Assembly (NCBI GenBank): GCA_904502175.1
Contig: CAJGDU010000002.1
Span: forward strand, 1-24,158
Length of the DNA: 24,158 nucleotides
Direction: 5' to 3'
DNA from: Clostridiaceae bacterium
GTDB taxonomy: Bacteria > Bacillota > Clostridia > Oscillospirales > Acutalibacteraceae
Under the pieces are notes generated by a model, which was not told the origin of the DNA, did no database searches, and was given only the letters and a program-made list of their open reading frames with translations. Position 1 is the first letter of the stretch. Every line of letters starts with the position of its first letter. Position numbers and translations under genes: made by a program. This document shows positions 1 through 7,361 of the stretch, piece after piece.

Positions 1-918
1 CAGAACGCCGGCGTCCCCGTCTACGAAGAGGGACAGGGCGACCCGGTCACCATCGCGCAGAACGGCATCAAGCTTGCCAAAGATCAGGGGTACGACTACG
101 TGTTCATCGACACGGCCGGTCGTCTCCATGTGGACGAAGAACTCATGCAGGAGCTGCAGAACATCAAGTCGGCAGTCCACCCCCATGAGATCCTTCTGGT
201 CGTGGACTCCATGACCGGTCAGGACGCGGTCAACGTCGCCTCCTCGTTCAACGAGCAGGTCGGCATCGACGGCATCGTCCTCACCAAGCTCGACGGCGAC
301 ACCCGCGGCGGTGCGGCGCTGTCGGCAAGGGCCATCACCGGAAAGCCCATCAAATTTTCCGGTACCGGCGAAAAACTCGCAGACCTCGAGTATTTCCATC
401 CGGACCGCATGGCTTCCCGCATCCTGGGCATGGGCGATATGCTCTCGCTCATCGAACGGGCGGAACAGCAGTATTCCGATGAGGAAGCCGAACGCATGGA
501 GAAGAAGTTCCGCAAGAACAAATTCGACATGAACGACCTTCTCGACAACCTGCAGAAGGTCCGCAAACTCGGCCCGCTGAAAGACGTCCTGGGCATGCTC
601 CCCGGCGTCGGCGGCCAGCTGAAAGACGTGGACATCGACGAACACCAGTTCGACCGCATCCAGGCGCTCATCCTCAGTATGACGCCGCAGGAGCGGGAGA
701 AGCCGGAGATCCTCGACGCGTCCCGCAAGCGGCGCATCGCCGCAGGTGCCGGTCAGAAAGTGGAAGATGTGAATCGCCTGCTGACCCAGTACAAACAGAT
801 GCAGAAGATGTTCAAACAGATGAACAGTAAAAAAGCCAGAAAACAGTTACAGAGACTGACAGCAAACGGAAATATGGACGGCCTCAAGGACCTCGATATT
901 ACGAAGCTCGGCATGTAA
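1..918 (+). CDS. ffh: Signal recognition particle GTPase Ffh (5' truncated by window edge)
   Basis: This is the C-terminal 305 residues of Ffh, the SRP54-type GTPase that binds 4.5S/scRNA and signal sequences and delivers ribosome-nascent chains to FtsY at the membrane. The frame is open from base 1, so roughly the first 145 residues (N domain and P-loop), judged from the usual family length of about 450, lie outside the window. The visible G domain carries the DTAGR motif (about residues 37-41 of the fragment) and the TKLDGD guanine-specificity motif. The methionine-rich M domain follows, with the LGMLPG finger-loop start and a Met-rich helix (QMQKMFKQM) near the C-terminus. It is the first visible gene of an operon with rpsP, khpA, rimM and trmD, the usual Bacillota order. 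rpsP starts 26 bases after the stop. Confidence 0.97.
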   Translation, partial: QNAGVPVYEEGQGDPVTIAQNGIKLAKDQGYDYVFIDTAGRLHVDEELMQELQNIKSAVHPHEILLVVDSMTGQDAVNVASSFNEQVGIDGIVLTKLDGDTRGGAALSARAITGKPIKFSGTGEKLADLEYFHPDRMASRILGMGDMLSLIERAEQQYSDEEAERMEKKFRKNKFDMNDLLDNLQKVRKLGPLKDVLGMLPGVGGQLKDVDIDEHQFDRIQALILSMTPQEREKPEILDASRKRRIAAGAGQKVEDVNRLLTQYKQMQKMFKQMNSKKARKQLQRLTANGNMDGLKDLDITKLGM

Positions 919-944
919 CCTGGAAATAATTGGAGGAAAAAACC

Positions 945-1190
945 ATGGCAGTTAAAATCAGACTCAGAAGAATGGGCGCCAAGAGACAGCCCTCTTACCG
1001 CGTCGTCGTCGCCGACTCCCGCTATCCGCGTGACGGCCGTTTCATCGAAGAGATCGGTTTCTACGATCCCACCAAGAGCCCTTCCGTTATCCGCATCGAT
1101 AACGAGAAAGCTCAGCAGTGGCTTGCAAACGGCGCGCAGCCGACCGATACCGTTCGGGCTCTCCTGAAGAAGTCCGGCGCCATTAAGTGA
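945..1190 (+). CDS. rpsP: 30S ribosomal protein S16
   Basis: This 81-residue protein begins MAVKIRLRRMGAKRQPSYR and contains the typical S16 stretch SRYPRDGRFIEEIGFYDP. It is a small-subunit protein needed for 30S assembly and has the usual family length. The start is the ATG at 945 because GGAGG lies at 932-936, eight bases upstream. An in-frame ATG at 930 would overlap that Shine-Dalgarno site and add five residues not found in the family. It sits between ffh and khpA in the conserved translation operon, with khpA starting 13 bases after the stop. Confidence 0.98.
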   Translation: MAVKIRLRRMGAKRQPSYRVVVADSRYPRDGRFIEEIGFYDPTKSPSVIRIDNEKAQQWLANGAQPTDTVRALLKKSGAIK

Positions 1191-1203
1191 GCGGAGGCGC
1201 ATC

Positions 1204-1437
1204 ATGCAGGAATTACTGACGAGCATTGCCCAGGGTCTCGTGGAAGACCCCGCCAGTGTGACTGTGACCGTCGACGAGCCCAATGAGAACGGTGTCACCG
1301 TATACCATCTCCATGTGGCGGCGGACGACATGGGCAGAGTCATCGGCAAACAGGGCCGTATTGCGAAAGCCATCCGTACCGTGATGAGAGCCGCGGCCAA
1401 CCGTGCCGAGACCCGCATCGCTGTCGAGATCGACTGA
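1204..1437 (+). CDS. khpA: KH-domain RNA-binding protein KhpA (YlqC family)
   Basis: This is a 77-residue single-KH-domain protein. The GxxG loop is GKQG at residues 48-51, within GRVIGKQGRIAKAIRTVMRA, which is diagnostic of the KhpA/YlqC family. In Gram-positive bacteria KhpA pairs with KhpB/EloR and binds many RNAs, with effects on cell elongation and division; that role is family knowledge and is not shown here. GGAGG at 1193-1197 sits six bases before the ATG. The gene occupies its usual slot between rpsP and rimM. A hairpin immediately downstream (1446-1481) may reduce transcription into rimM-trmD. Confidence 0.93.
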   Translation: MQELLTSIAQGLVEDPASVTVTVDEPNENGVTVYHLHVAADDMGRVIGKQGRIAKAIRTVMRAAANRAETRIAVEID

Positions 1438-1445
1438 TACGAGTG

Positions 1446-1481
1446 AAAAAGGGGTATCTGCCACCCGGCAGGTACCCTTTT
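1446..1481 (+). terminator. Intra-operon hairpin between khpA and rimM (partial terminator/attenuator)
   Basis: A near-perfect inverted repeat pairs an A-rich arm reading AAAAGGGG then TATCTGCC (from about 1447) with GGCAGGTACCCTTTT (to 1481). The loop is about four bases (ACCC), with one bulge and one G:U pair. The T run is only four long, followed by GTCC. The shape is that of a weak intrinsic terminator or attenuator inside the operon. An mRNA-stability hairpin is the alternative. Confidence 0.6.
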
Positions 1482-1509
1482 GTCCATTGGAAAGAAAGGA
1501 GGGGCCCCT

Positions 1510-2043
1510 TTGAAACTGGAATACCTGGAACTGGGCAAAGTCCAGAACACCCACGGCGTGCGGGGCGAACTGCGCGTCGAACCCTGGTGCGACACGCCGG
1601 AGCTGTTCGACTGCGTCGAGACCGTCTTCCTGAAAAAGGACGGGGGAGAGCCGTACCGCATCGTCAGCTGGCGGCCCCACAAACATCTGGTGCTCCTGAC
1701 CCTGCAGGGCGTGGGCGATGTAGACACGGCCGCCCGGCTGAAAAACCGCGTCCTTTACGTCAGACGCGAGGACATCGCGGACACGCTGCCCGAGGGGCGG
1801 CACTTCATTGCTGAAATGCTCGGCTGCGAAGTGCGGGATGCCGACGATGAGACCATCGTCTACGGCACGCTGACCGACATCTATAACCGGGGCGCCAACA
1901 ACATCTGGGAAATCAAAAAGGACGGGAAAGAATACCTCATGCCGGACATCCCCGGCATCGTGGTCTCGGTGGACATCGAGAAGGAGGTCGCCCTGGTGCG
2001 GCCCATCCCCGGCATTTTTGACACCGCGGAGGACGTGCGATGA
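1510..2043 (+). CDS. rimM: Ribosome maturation factor RimM
   Basis: This 177-residue protein binds S19 and assists maturation of the 30S head. The N-terminal RimM barrel begins with LELGKVQNTHGVRGELRV, a family hallmark, and the C-terminal PRC-barrel part includes GANNIWEIKKDGKEYLMPDI. Length fits the family. I choose the TTG at 1510 because AAAGGAGGGG at about 1495-1504 precedes it at normal spacing and translation then begins LKLEYLELGK. An in-frame TTG at 1480 lies within the hairpin tail and lacks a ribosome site. The stop overlaps the trmD start as ATGA (2040-2043), which indicates translational coupling. Confidence 0.95.
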   Translation: MKLEYLELGKVQNTHGVRGELRVEPWCDTPELFDCVETVFLKKDGGEPYRIVSWRPHKHLVLLTLQGVGDVDTAARLKNRVLYVRREDIADTLPEGRHFIAEMLGCEVRDADDETIVYGTLTDIYNRGANNIWEIKKDGKEYLMPDIPGIVVSVDIEKEVALVRPIPGIFDTAEDVR

Positions 2044-2774
2044 GGATCGATATTCTGACGCTGTTCCCGGACATGTGCGAAGCCTTCCTCTCGGAGAGCA
2101 TCATCGGCCGGGCGCGGGCCGCGGGCCTCGTGGACATCCGGTGCACGAACATCCGCGACTACGCCGGCAACAAGCACAACCGCGTGGACGACTATCCGTA
2201 CGGCGGCGGCACCGGCATGGTCATGCAGCCGGGTCCCATCTATGACTGCTATCAGGCGGTCCGGGGCGACCGGGACTGCCATCTCATCTATCTGACGCCG
2301 CAGGGGAAGACCCTGACGCAGGAGCGGGTGAAGGAACTCGCGCAGATGGATGACCTCGTCCTGCTCTGCGGCCACTATGAAGGGGTCGACGAGCGGGTCA
2401 TCGAGGAGATCGTCGACGAGGAACTCTCCATCGGCGACTATGTCCTGACGGGCGGAGAGCTGCCGGCGCTGGTGCTGGCGGACAGCATCTCCCGCATGCT
2501 GCCCGGGGTCCTTGCCAATGAAGACGCCTTTACGGAGGAGAGCCACTACGGCCATCTCCTCGAGTACCCCCAGTACACCCGTCCGCCGGAGTGGCGCGAC
2601 CGGGAGGTGCCGGAGGTGCTGCTCTCGGGCGACCACGGCAGGGTGGACCGCTGGCGGCTGGAACAGGCCGTGGAGCGGACACTGGAACGCCGACCGGACC
2701 TTTTGGAGGCGGCGGAAGAGGCCGGCGAACTGACAACAGAAGAGCAGGACATCCTGCGAGACAGGAAGTCCTGA
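2040..2774 (+). CDS. trmD: tRNA (guanine-37-N1)-methyltransferase TrmD
   Basis: This 244-residue SPOUT enzyme methylates G37 of tRNAs reading CNN codons, using S-adenosylmethionine, and so prevents +1 frameshifting. The N-terminus MRIDILTLFPDM and the trefoil-knot motifs GHYEGVDER (residues 111-119) and SIGDYVLTGGE (130-140) are diagnostic. Length is normal. The start overlaps the rimM stop by four bases. It is the last gene of the operon: a terminator follows directly at 2778, and rplS, the usual next gene in many Bacillota, is absent. Confidence 0.97.
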   Translation: MRIDILTLFPDMCEAFLSESIIGRARAAGLVDIRCTNIRDYAGNKHNRVDDYPYGGGTGMVMQPGPIYDCYQAVRGDRDCHLIYLTPQGKTLTQERVKELAQMDDLVLLCGHYEGVDERVIEEIVDEELSIGDYVLTGGELPALVLADSISRMLPGVLANEDAFTEESHYGHLLEYPQYTRPPEWRDREVPEVLLSGDHGRVDRWRLEQAVERTLERRPDLLEAAEEAGELTTEEQDILRDRKS

Positions 2775-2777
2775 ACC

Positions 2778-2815
2778 GGGTCCCTTTGGGCAAATCGCCC
2801 AGGGGGTCCTTTCTA
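2778..2815 (+). terminator. Intrinsic terminator after trmD
   Basis: The arms GGGTCCCTTTGGGC (2778-2791) and GCCCAGGGGGTCC (2797-2809) pair with G:U pairs and one T-T mismatch around an AAATC loop. A T-rich tail (TTTCTATATTT) follows. It starts four bases after the trmD stop and ends the translation operon. Confidence 0.8.
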
Positions 2816-2918
2816 TATTTAGTAGTGTCCAAAATACCGACCCCAAAATACAGGTTTTTTCGAGATCGGAAACTGTCGTGATAGTACAAAAAGGGGCTAA
2901 AAAAACTGTGAAAACTCC

Positions 2919-2952
2919 ACAAACTGAATTCTGAAAACAGATTTAAGTTTGT
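2919..2952. repeat. Imperfect 15-bp inverted repeat in the trmD-ptsH gap
   Basis: ACAAACTGAATTCTG (2919-2933) and CAGATTTAAGTTTGT (2938-2952) are inverted copies matching at 13 of 15 positions, with AAAA between. No T run follows, so it is not a standard terminator. It sits about 50 bases upstream of the ptsH -35 box, where an operator could lie. The rest of the 311-base gap (2775-3085) holds the trmD terminator, the ptsH promoter and otherwise featureless AT-rich sequence. Confidence 0.5.
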
Positions 2953-3001
2953 CCGCTCACACGAAATATGACCCTCGCCCATCTTTTCCATATTTTTTTC
3001 A

Positions 3002-3030
3002 TTGACGAGGGGTATCCAGATGCATATAAT
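3002..3030 (+). promoter_or_regulatory. Sigma-A promoter for ptsH
   Basis: A -35 box TTGACG (3002-3007) and a perfect -10 box TATAAT (3025-3030) are separated by exactly 17 bases, in AT-rich sequence 56 bases before the ptsH start codon. Confidence 0.85.
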
Positions 3031-3085
3031 ATTCACGAAATTTGTTAAACAACTATTTTTTATATCTTTTTGTGAGGAATCAGTT

Positions 3086-3349
3086 ATGTATGTCAAAAGC
3101 GTAAAAGTTCAGAATCAGGTCGGCCTGCATGCCCGTCCCGCCACTTTCTTTATTCAGAAGGCGAACGAATTCAAATCTTCCATCTGGGTCGAAAAGGACG
3201 AAAGACGCGTCAACGCCAAGTCTCTGCTCGGCGTTCTGTCCCTTGGCATCATGGGCGGCACCGACATCAAGATCATGGCCGGCGGCTCCGACGAAGAAGA
3301 AGCGGTCGACGCTCTTGTGGCTCTTGTGGAGTCCGGTTTCGCGGAATAA
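3086..3349 (+). CDS. ptsH: Phosphocarrier protein HPr
   Basis: This 87-residue HPr relays phosphate from enzyme I to the sugar-specific EIIA proteins of the phosphotransferase system. His15, the phosphorylated residue, lies in the conserved segment GLHARPA, and Ser46, the HPr kinase site typical of Gram-positive bacteria, lies in NAKSLLGVLSL. Having His15 makes it HPr rather than Crh. The ATG at 3086 follows TGAGGAA at 3073-3079. A longer in-frame reading from TTG at 3002 would start in the promoter and add an unrelated Phe-rich leader, so I reject it. The gene stands alone, with its own promoter and terminator and no ptsI beside it. Confidence 0.96.
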   Translation: MYVKSVKVQNQVGLHARPATFFIQKANEFKSSIWVEKDERRVNAKSLLGVLSLGIMGGTDIKIMAGGSDEEEAVDALVALVESGFAE

Positions 3350-3372
3350 TCCGAACAAAAAAGAAGTTCAGA

Positions 3373-3399
3373 GCACACTGCGCAGGCGGTGTGCTTTTT
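3373..3399 (+). terminator. Intrinsic terminator after ptsH
   Basis: GCACACTGC and GCGGTGTGC pair with one G:U around a GCAG loop (3373-3394). A TTTTT run follows at 3395-3399, 23 bases after the ptsH stop. Confidence 0.88.
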
Positions 3400-3407
3400 G
3401 TTATAAT
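3399..3407 (+). promoter_or_regulatory. Extended -10 promoter for uvrC
   Basis: TGTTATAAT (3399-3407) is a perfect extended -10 (TG, one base, TATAAT) that abuts the T run of the ptsH terminator, 33 bases before the uvrC start. No good -35 is present, because that position lies within the terminator stem; extended -10 elements can work without one. Confidence 0.6.
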
Positions 3408-3440
3408 GGAACCATAGAACAGAAAGGGAGGTGAAGTGCG

Positions 3441-5339
3441 ATGAGCAACCCCAGCATGGAGACCCTGCGGGCAAAGGCGATGCGCCTGCCCCTGGACCCC
3501 GGCGTCTACATCATGAAGAACGCGAAGGGGGAGATCATCTATATCGGCAAGGCCAAGGTCCTGAAGAACCGGGTCAGCCAGTACTTCGGCTCCCAGAACA
3601 ACCACAGCACCAAAGTGCGCCGCATGGTGGAGAATGTCAGAGACTTCGACTACATCCTCTGCGGGAGCGAGTTCGAGGCGCTCATCCTCGAGTGCAGCCT
3701 CATCAAGCAGAACATGCCGAAGTACAACATCCTTCTCAAAGATGACAAGGGGTACCGGTATGTGAAGATCACCGACGAGGAGTGGCGGCGCATCCAGTCC
3801 GTCAAGCAGAAGCAGGAGGATACCGCGAAGTACATCGGCCCCTACCTGTCCGGCTTCGTCGTCAACGAGTCCGTGGACGCGGCGCTCAAGATCTTCAAAC
3901 TTCCGGACTGCAACCGGAACTTCTCCGAGCCCCGGAGGAACCAGCGGCCGTGCCTGCGGTTCTACATCGGGCAGTGCATGGCGCCCTGCTGCGGGAAAAT
4001 CTCTCTGGAGGACTATAACGAGCGGCTGGAAGACGCCATCGAGTTCCTGAAAGGGGAAGTGAAGCGGGGCGGCACGAAGGAGTACATCGAGGTGCTGGAA
4101 GCGCGTATGAACGAGTATGCCGAACGGCTGGAGTTCGAGCGGGCCGCCGAGATGCGGGACCGCCTGAACGCCATCAACCGTATCACCGAACGGCAGAAGG
4201 TCGTTTTCTCCGGGTCGGACACCGAAGACGTGTTCGCGCTGGCCCGGGAAGATGACAAGATCTGTTTCAACGTTCTGCGCATCAACGACGGCCGGCTCTC
4301 CGCCAGCGAGAACTACTTCACCGAAATGGAGGACTCGCTGGAGGACACCCGCGCGGAAATGCTGAAGCGCTATTATACGGTCAACGACGACGTCCCCGGC
4401 AGGATCATCCTGGACGGCGAGGCCTCCGACACAGAACTCCTCGAGGAGTGGCTGTCGGACAAGGCGGGGAAAAAGGTCAGACTGGTCGTTCCCCAGAAAG
4501 GACGCCAGCGGGAGCTCTCCCAGATGTCCAAGAACAACGCCTACGAGAAACTGGCCCAGACCCACAAGCGGTCCAAGGCTGACACCGCCGTCATCGAACT
4601 CGGCGAACTGCTGGGGCTCGCGAGCCCGCCGGAGTTCATCGAGTCCTACGATATCTCCCACACGGCCGGGGCCGACGCGGTCGGCGGCATGGTCGTCTTC
4701 CGCAACGGCGTGCCCTATAAGGACTCCTACCGGAAGTTCAAGATCAAAGAGGCCGTGGGCGGCGACGACTACGGCAGCATGGAAGAAGTGCTCAACCGCC
4801 GGTTCGCCCGCTACTTCAAAGAAGTGGAAGAACTGACGGAAAAGGCGGAGGCCGAAGGGAAAGACCCGGAGGAGGCGCTGAAGGACGCGAAGGGCTTTGC
4901 CCGCCTGCCGGACCTCATCCTCATGGACGGCGGCCTCGGGCAGGTCCACGCGGCGGAGAACGTGCTCCGTCAGTTCGAGCTGGACGTGCCGGTCTTTGGC
5001 ATGGTCAAGGACTCCAAGCACAAGACCAGAGCCATCACCTCCGACGGGGGAGAGATCGCCATCTCTCAGGCCCGCAAGGTGTTTGCCCTCGTCACCGGCA
5101 TCCAGGATGAAGTCCACCGCTACGCCATCGGCTATCACCATCAGAAGCACAGCAAAGGCGCCCGGAAGAGTGTCCTCACCGACATCCCCGGCATCGGGCC
5201 GAAGAAGAGCGAGCTCCTCTGGAAGGAATTCAAGACGCTGGACGCCATCCGCCGGGCCGATCTCGCGGACCTCTCCGCGGTCCCGGGCATTTCCCACGCA
5301 GATGCGGTCAACATCAAGAAGGTTCTTCATTATAATTAG
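3441..5339 (+). CDS. uvrC: Excinuclease ABC subunit C (UvrC)
   Basis: This 632-residue UvrC is the nuclease of nucleotide excision repair; it joins UvrB at a lesion and cuts on both sides. The GIY-YIG domain for the 3' incision is at about residues 16-95 (GVY at 21, YIG at 34). Cys157, 171, 179 and 183 sit in the Cys-rich segment that holds the iron-sulphur cluster in characterised UvrC. A UVR motif for UvrB contact is at about 214-248. The RNase H-like nuclease domain carries YDISHTAGADAVGGMVVF and ILMDGG. Tandem helix-hairpin-helix motifs (IPGIGPKKS, VPGISHADA) end the protein. GGGAGGTGA precedes the ATG. All domains are intact. No terminator is visible before rsmD, so some read-through is likely. 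Confidence 0.97.
   Translation: MSNPSMETLRAKAMRLPLDPGVYIMKNAKGEIIYIGKAKVLKNRVSQYFGSQNNHSTKVRRMVENVRDFDYILCGSEFEALILECSLIKQNMPKYNILLKDDKGYRYVKITDEEWRRIQSVKQKQEDTAKYIGPYLSGFVVNESVDAALKIFKLPDCNRNFSEPRRNQRPCLRFYIGQCMAPCCGKISLEDYNERLEDAIEFLKGEVKRGGTKEYIEVLEARMNEYAERLEFERAAEMRDRLNAINRITERQKVVFSGSDTEDVFALAREDDKICFNVLRINDGRLSASENYFTEMEDSLEDTRAEMLKRYYTVNDDVPGRIILDGEASDTELLEEWLSDKAGKKVRLVVPQKGRQRELSQMSKNNAYEKLAQTHKRSKADTAVIELGELLGLASPPEFIESYDISHTAGADAVGGMVVFRNGVPYKDSYRKFKIKEAVGGDDYGSMEEVLNRRFARYFKEVEELTEKAEAEGKDPEEALKDAKGFARLPDLILMDGGLGQVHAAENVLRQFELDVPVFGMVKDSKHKTRAITSDGGEIAISQARKVFALVTGIQDEVHRYAIGYHHQKHSKGARKSVLTDIPGIGPKKSELLWKEFKTLDAIRRADLADLSAVPGISHADAVNIKKVLHYN
5308..5336 (+). promoter_or_regulatory. 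Candidate promoter for rsmD-coaD, inside the uvrC 3' end
   Basis: TCAACA (5308-5313, 4 of 6 to consensus) and TATAAT (5331-5336) are 17 bases apart at the very end of uvrC, with transcription predicted to start just past the uvrC stop. Confidence 0.45.
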
Positions 5340-5369
5340 TTGACAAATAGGGAAGCCTTATGAGAAAAT
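5340..5369 (+). promoter_or_regulatory. Alternative promoter for rsmD-coaD
   Basis: A perfect -35 TTGACA (5340-5345) starts directly after the uvrC stop. The only -10-like sequence at usable distance is GAAAAT (5364-5369, 18-base spacer), which is weak. It may act in tandem with the preceding TATAAT promoter or be fortuitous. Confidence 0.35.
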
Positions 5370-5397
5370 AAACTGATTTAATAGGAGGAGTCGCTCC

Positions 5398-5943
5398 ATG
5401 AGAGTCATCACCGGAACGGCGCGGGGCATGCTGCTCTCCACACTGGAAGGCAAAGATGTCCGCCCCACGACGGACAAAGTGAAAGAGTCCCTCTTCAACA
5501 TTGTCCAGTTCGATATCGAAGGCCGACGGGTCCTGGACCTGTTTGCCGGTTCCGGCCAGCTCGGCATCGAAGCGCTGAGCCGGGGCGCCGCCCACGCCAC
5601 CTTTGTGGACCGCAGTCCGAAGGCGGTGGCGGTGGTCAAGAAGAACCTCGAGCACACGAAACTCGCTCCTATGGCCACGGTGCGGCAGGAAGAGGCATCC
5701 ACGTTTCTTCTGAAGTCCCGTGACACCTTCGACCTCGCGTTCCTCGACCCGCCCTACGGGAAGGGGCTCATCGCCGACGTCCTGCCAAAGCTTTCGGACC
5801 GCATGTCCGACTACGGCATCATCGTCTGCGAAAGCGCGCTGGAAGAAGAACTTCCGGAAGAGGCCGGCAGCTTTTCGGCCGCAAAGAGTTACCGTTACGG
5901 AAAGATCAAACTGACTCTGTACCGGAAAAAGGAGGAAGCATGA
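5398..5943 (+). CDS. rsmD: 16S rRNA (guanine-966-N2)-methyltransferase RsmD
   Basis: This 181-residue Rossmann-fold methyltransferase modifies G966 of 16S rRNA (E. coli numbering) on assembled 30S particles. It shows the family N-terminus MRVITGTARG, the RPTTDKVKESLFN segment, the SAM-binding loop DLFAGSG (residues 47-53) and the catalytic DPPY motif (117-120). Length is normal. GGAGGAG at 5384-5390 precedes the ATG. Its stop overlaps the coaD start (ATGA at 5940-5943), the conserved rsmD-coaD pair of many bacteria. Confidence 0.95.
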   Translation: MRVITGTARGMLLSTLEGKDVRPTTDKVKESLFNIVQFDIEGRRVLDLFAGSGQLGIEALSRGAAHATFVDRSPKAVAVVKKNLEHTKLAPMATVRQEEASTFLLKSRDTFDLAFLDPPYGKGLIADVLPKLSDRMSDYGIIVCESALEEELPEEAGSFSAAKSYRYGKIKLTLYRKKEEA

Positions 5944-6428
5944 AAAAAGCCATTTGCCCCGGCAGTTTCGACCCTGTCACCAACGGGCATCTCGACGTCA
6001 TTGAACGCGCCTCCCGTCTGTTCGACGAAGTCTATGTGGTCGTCATGACCAACTATCAGAAAGTCGGCTCCATGACCTTTACGGAACCGGAGCGGGTCGA
6101 ACTCATCAAAAAGAGCACAGGCCACCTGTCCAACGTCATCGTGGACACCTACGGCGGACTCCTCGCGGACTATGCGCAGAACCACGACATCCACATCATT
6201 GTCAAAGGCCTTCGGGCCGTCTCCGACTTTGAAAACGAGTTCCAGCAGTCCATCGCCAACAAACACATCAACCCAAGTCTTGAAACCGTCTTCCTGCCCT
6301 GCTCGGCGAACCACATGTTCCTGAGTTCCAGCTTCGTCAAACAGATCGGACAGCTGGGTGGCGACATTTCGGATTTTGTTCCCGAAGCAGTGGGAGACGA
6401 CATCATAAAACGATTAAGGAAGGAATAA
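5940..6428 (+). CDS. coaD: Phosphopantetheine adenylyltransferase
   Basis: This 162-residue nucleotidyltransferase makes dephospho-CoA from 4'-phosphopantetheine and ATP, the penultimate step of CoA synthesis. The nucleotide-binding motif TNGH is at residues 14-17 after ICPGSFDPV. The segments KGLRAVSDFENE and SSSFVKQI match the family substrate and ATP-binding regions. Length is normal. AAAGGAGGAA within the end of rsmD serves as its ribosome site, and the two genes overlap by four bases. Confidence 0.97.
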   Translation: MKKAICPGSFDPVTNGHLDVIERASRLFDEVYVVVMTNYQKVGSMTFTEPERVELIKKSTGHLSNVIVDTYGGLLADYAQNHDIHIIVKGLRAVSDFENEFQQSIANKHINPSLETVFLPCSANHMFLSSSFVKQIGQLGGDISDFVPEAVGDDIIKRLRKE

Positions 6429-6433
6429 CTATC

Positions 6434-7339
6434 ATGGCACAGATTGAAGATTATCTTGACGAAATTGAAGAACTCCTCGAAAGTGGCCGAGGCAGCGCTT
6501 TCTCCGGGAAAACCAGCGTCGACGCGGATGCCATTAAGACTGTCATCGAGGACATGCGCCTTGATATTCCCGAAGAGATCAAACAGGCCAAGATCCTTGC
6601 GACCGAGCGCCGCGAGATCATCAACCGCGCCAATACGGAGGCGGACCGCATCGTCGACGATGCGAAGGCCAGAAGCCGCGAGTACCTGACCGCAGCCGAA
6701 ATGCGCGTCAAGGAACTGACGGAAAAGGCCAGCAAGAGCTCTGAGAAGGAACTGAAAGACGCCCATGCCGGCGCCCAGAAGATCCTCGAGGAAGCCCGCG
6801 CTCAGGCGGACGGTCTCATTGCCCGCGAGAACATCGTCAAAGAGGCGAAGACCACGGCCGAGTCCCTGAATACCGAAGCGGAGAAGTATCTCTCTGAAGC
6901 CAAAACTGCCGCCGCGCAGCTGACGACCGAGACCGAGCAGTCCACCACGACACTCGTGGCGGAGACGCAGGCAAAGGTCGACGCTATGCTCGCGGAAGCC
7001 AAAGCGCAGGCCGACGCCATGATCGCCGAGGCCCAGCAGAAGGCTGCCGAGATCGGCGCGGAAGCGCAGAAGAACGCGGAACGCACCATTCAGGACGCGG
7101 ACTACACCGCGCAGACCAAGATGGAAGCCGCCAACAAATGGGCGGTCGACCTCAAGGCCAGTGTCGGCTCCTACATCACGAACCTCGTCAACGAGACCGA
7201 GTACCGTGTGGCCAAGAGCCTCAACGAAGTCCACCAGCTGCAGGCGAACATCAACCAGTCCAGCCTGGAGGGCGGCCAGCAGCAGCGCACCGTGAAGAAC
7301 ACCAACAACGCGGTGACCGCCGGTCAGAAGCGCAACTGA
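6434..7339 (+). CDS. Coiled-coil protein resembling V/F-type ATPase stalk subunits
   Basis: This 301-residue protein is highly charged and almost wholly helical in pattern. From about residue 55 to 230 it has heptad-like repeats rich in Ala, Glu, Lys and Gln, such as AEAKAQADAMIAEAQQKAAEI. The first 50 residues are acidic (MAQIEDYLDEIEELLESG). The last 35 are rich in Gln and Asn and probably disordered. There is no signal peptide or membrane segment, so it should be cytoplasmic. Such genes are often labelled ATPase or ATP synthase subunit B/E-like because of the helical repeats, but no other ATP synthase gene is nearby. A DivIVA-like scaffold role is another guess. It starts five bases after coaD with AAGGAAGGAA upstream and ends the rsmD operon. 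Function unknown. Confidence 0.85.
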   Translation: MAQIEDYLDEIEELLESGRGSAFSGKTSVDADAIKTVIEDMRLDIPEEIKQAKILATERREIINRANTEADRIVDDAKARSREYLTAAEMRVKELTEKASKSSEKELKDAHAGAQKILEEARAQADGLIARENIVKEAKTTAESLNTEAEKYLSEAKTAAAQLTTETEQSTTTLVAETQAKVDAMLAEAKAQADAMIAEAQQKAAEIGAEAQKNAERTIQDADYTAQTKMEAANKWAVDLKASVGSYITNLVNETEYRVAKSLNEVHQLQANINQSSLEGGQQQRTVKNTNNAVTAGQKRN

Positions 7340-7361
7340 GTTTACGAACGAGAACAACAGG

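Noticed and set aside
2978..3011. CCCTCG/CGAGGG pair flanking the ptsH -35 box
   Set aside because: The arms are six bases with a loop of more than 20 bases. This is expected by chance and gives no clear operator shape.
3002..3085. A longer HPr starting at TTG 3002
   Set aside because: That codon is part of the ptsH -35 box and the extra residues are not found in HPr.
3273..5330. A 685-codon open frame antisense to uvrC
   Set aside because: It lies opposite an intact, highly conserved gene, resembles no protein family I know, and is the expected by-product of GC-rich codon use.
6434..7339. Reading the coiled-coil gene as a true ATP synthase subunit
   Set aside because: There is no membrane anchor and no neighbouring atp gene. 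The resemblance comes from Ala/Glu/Lys-rich helices.
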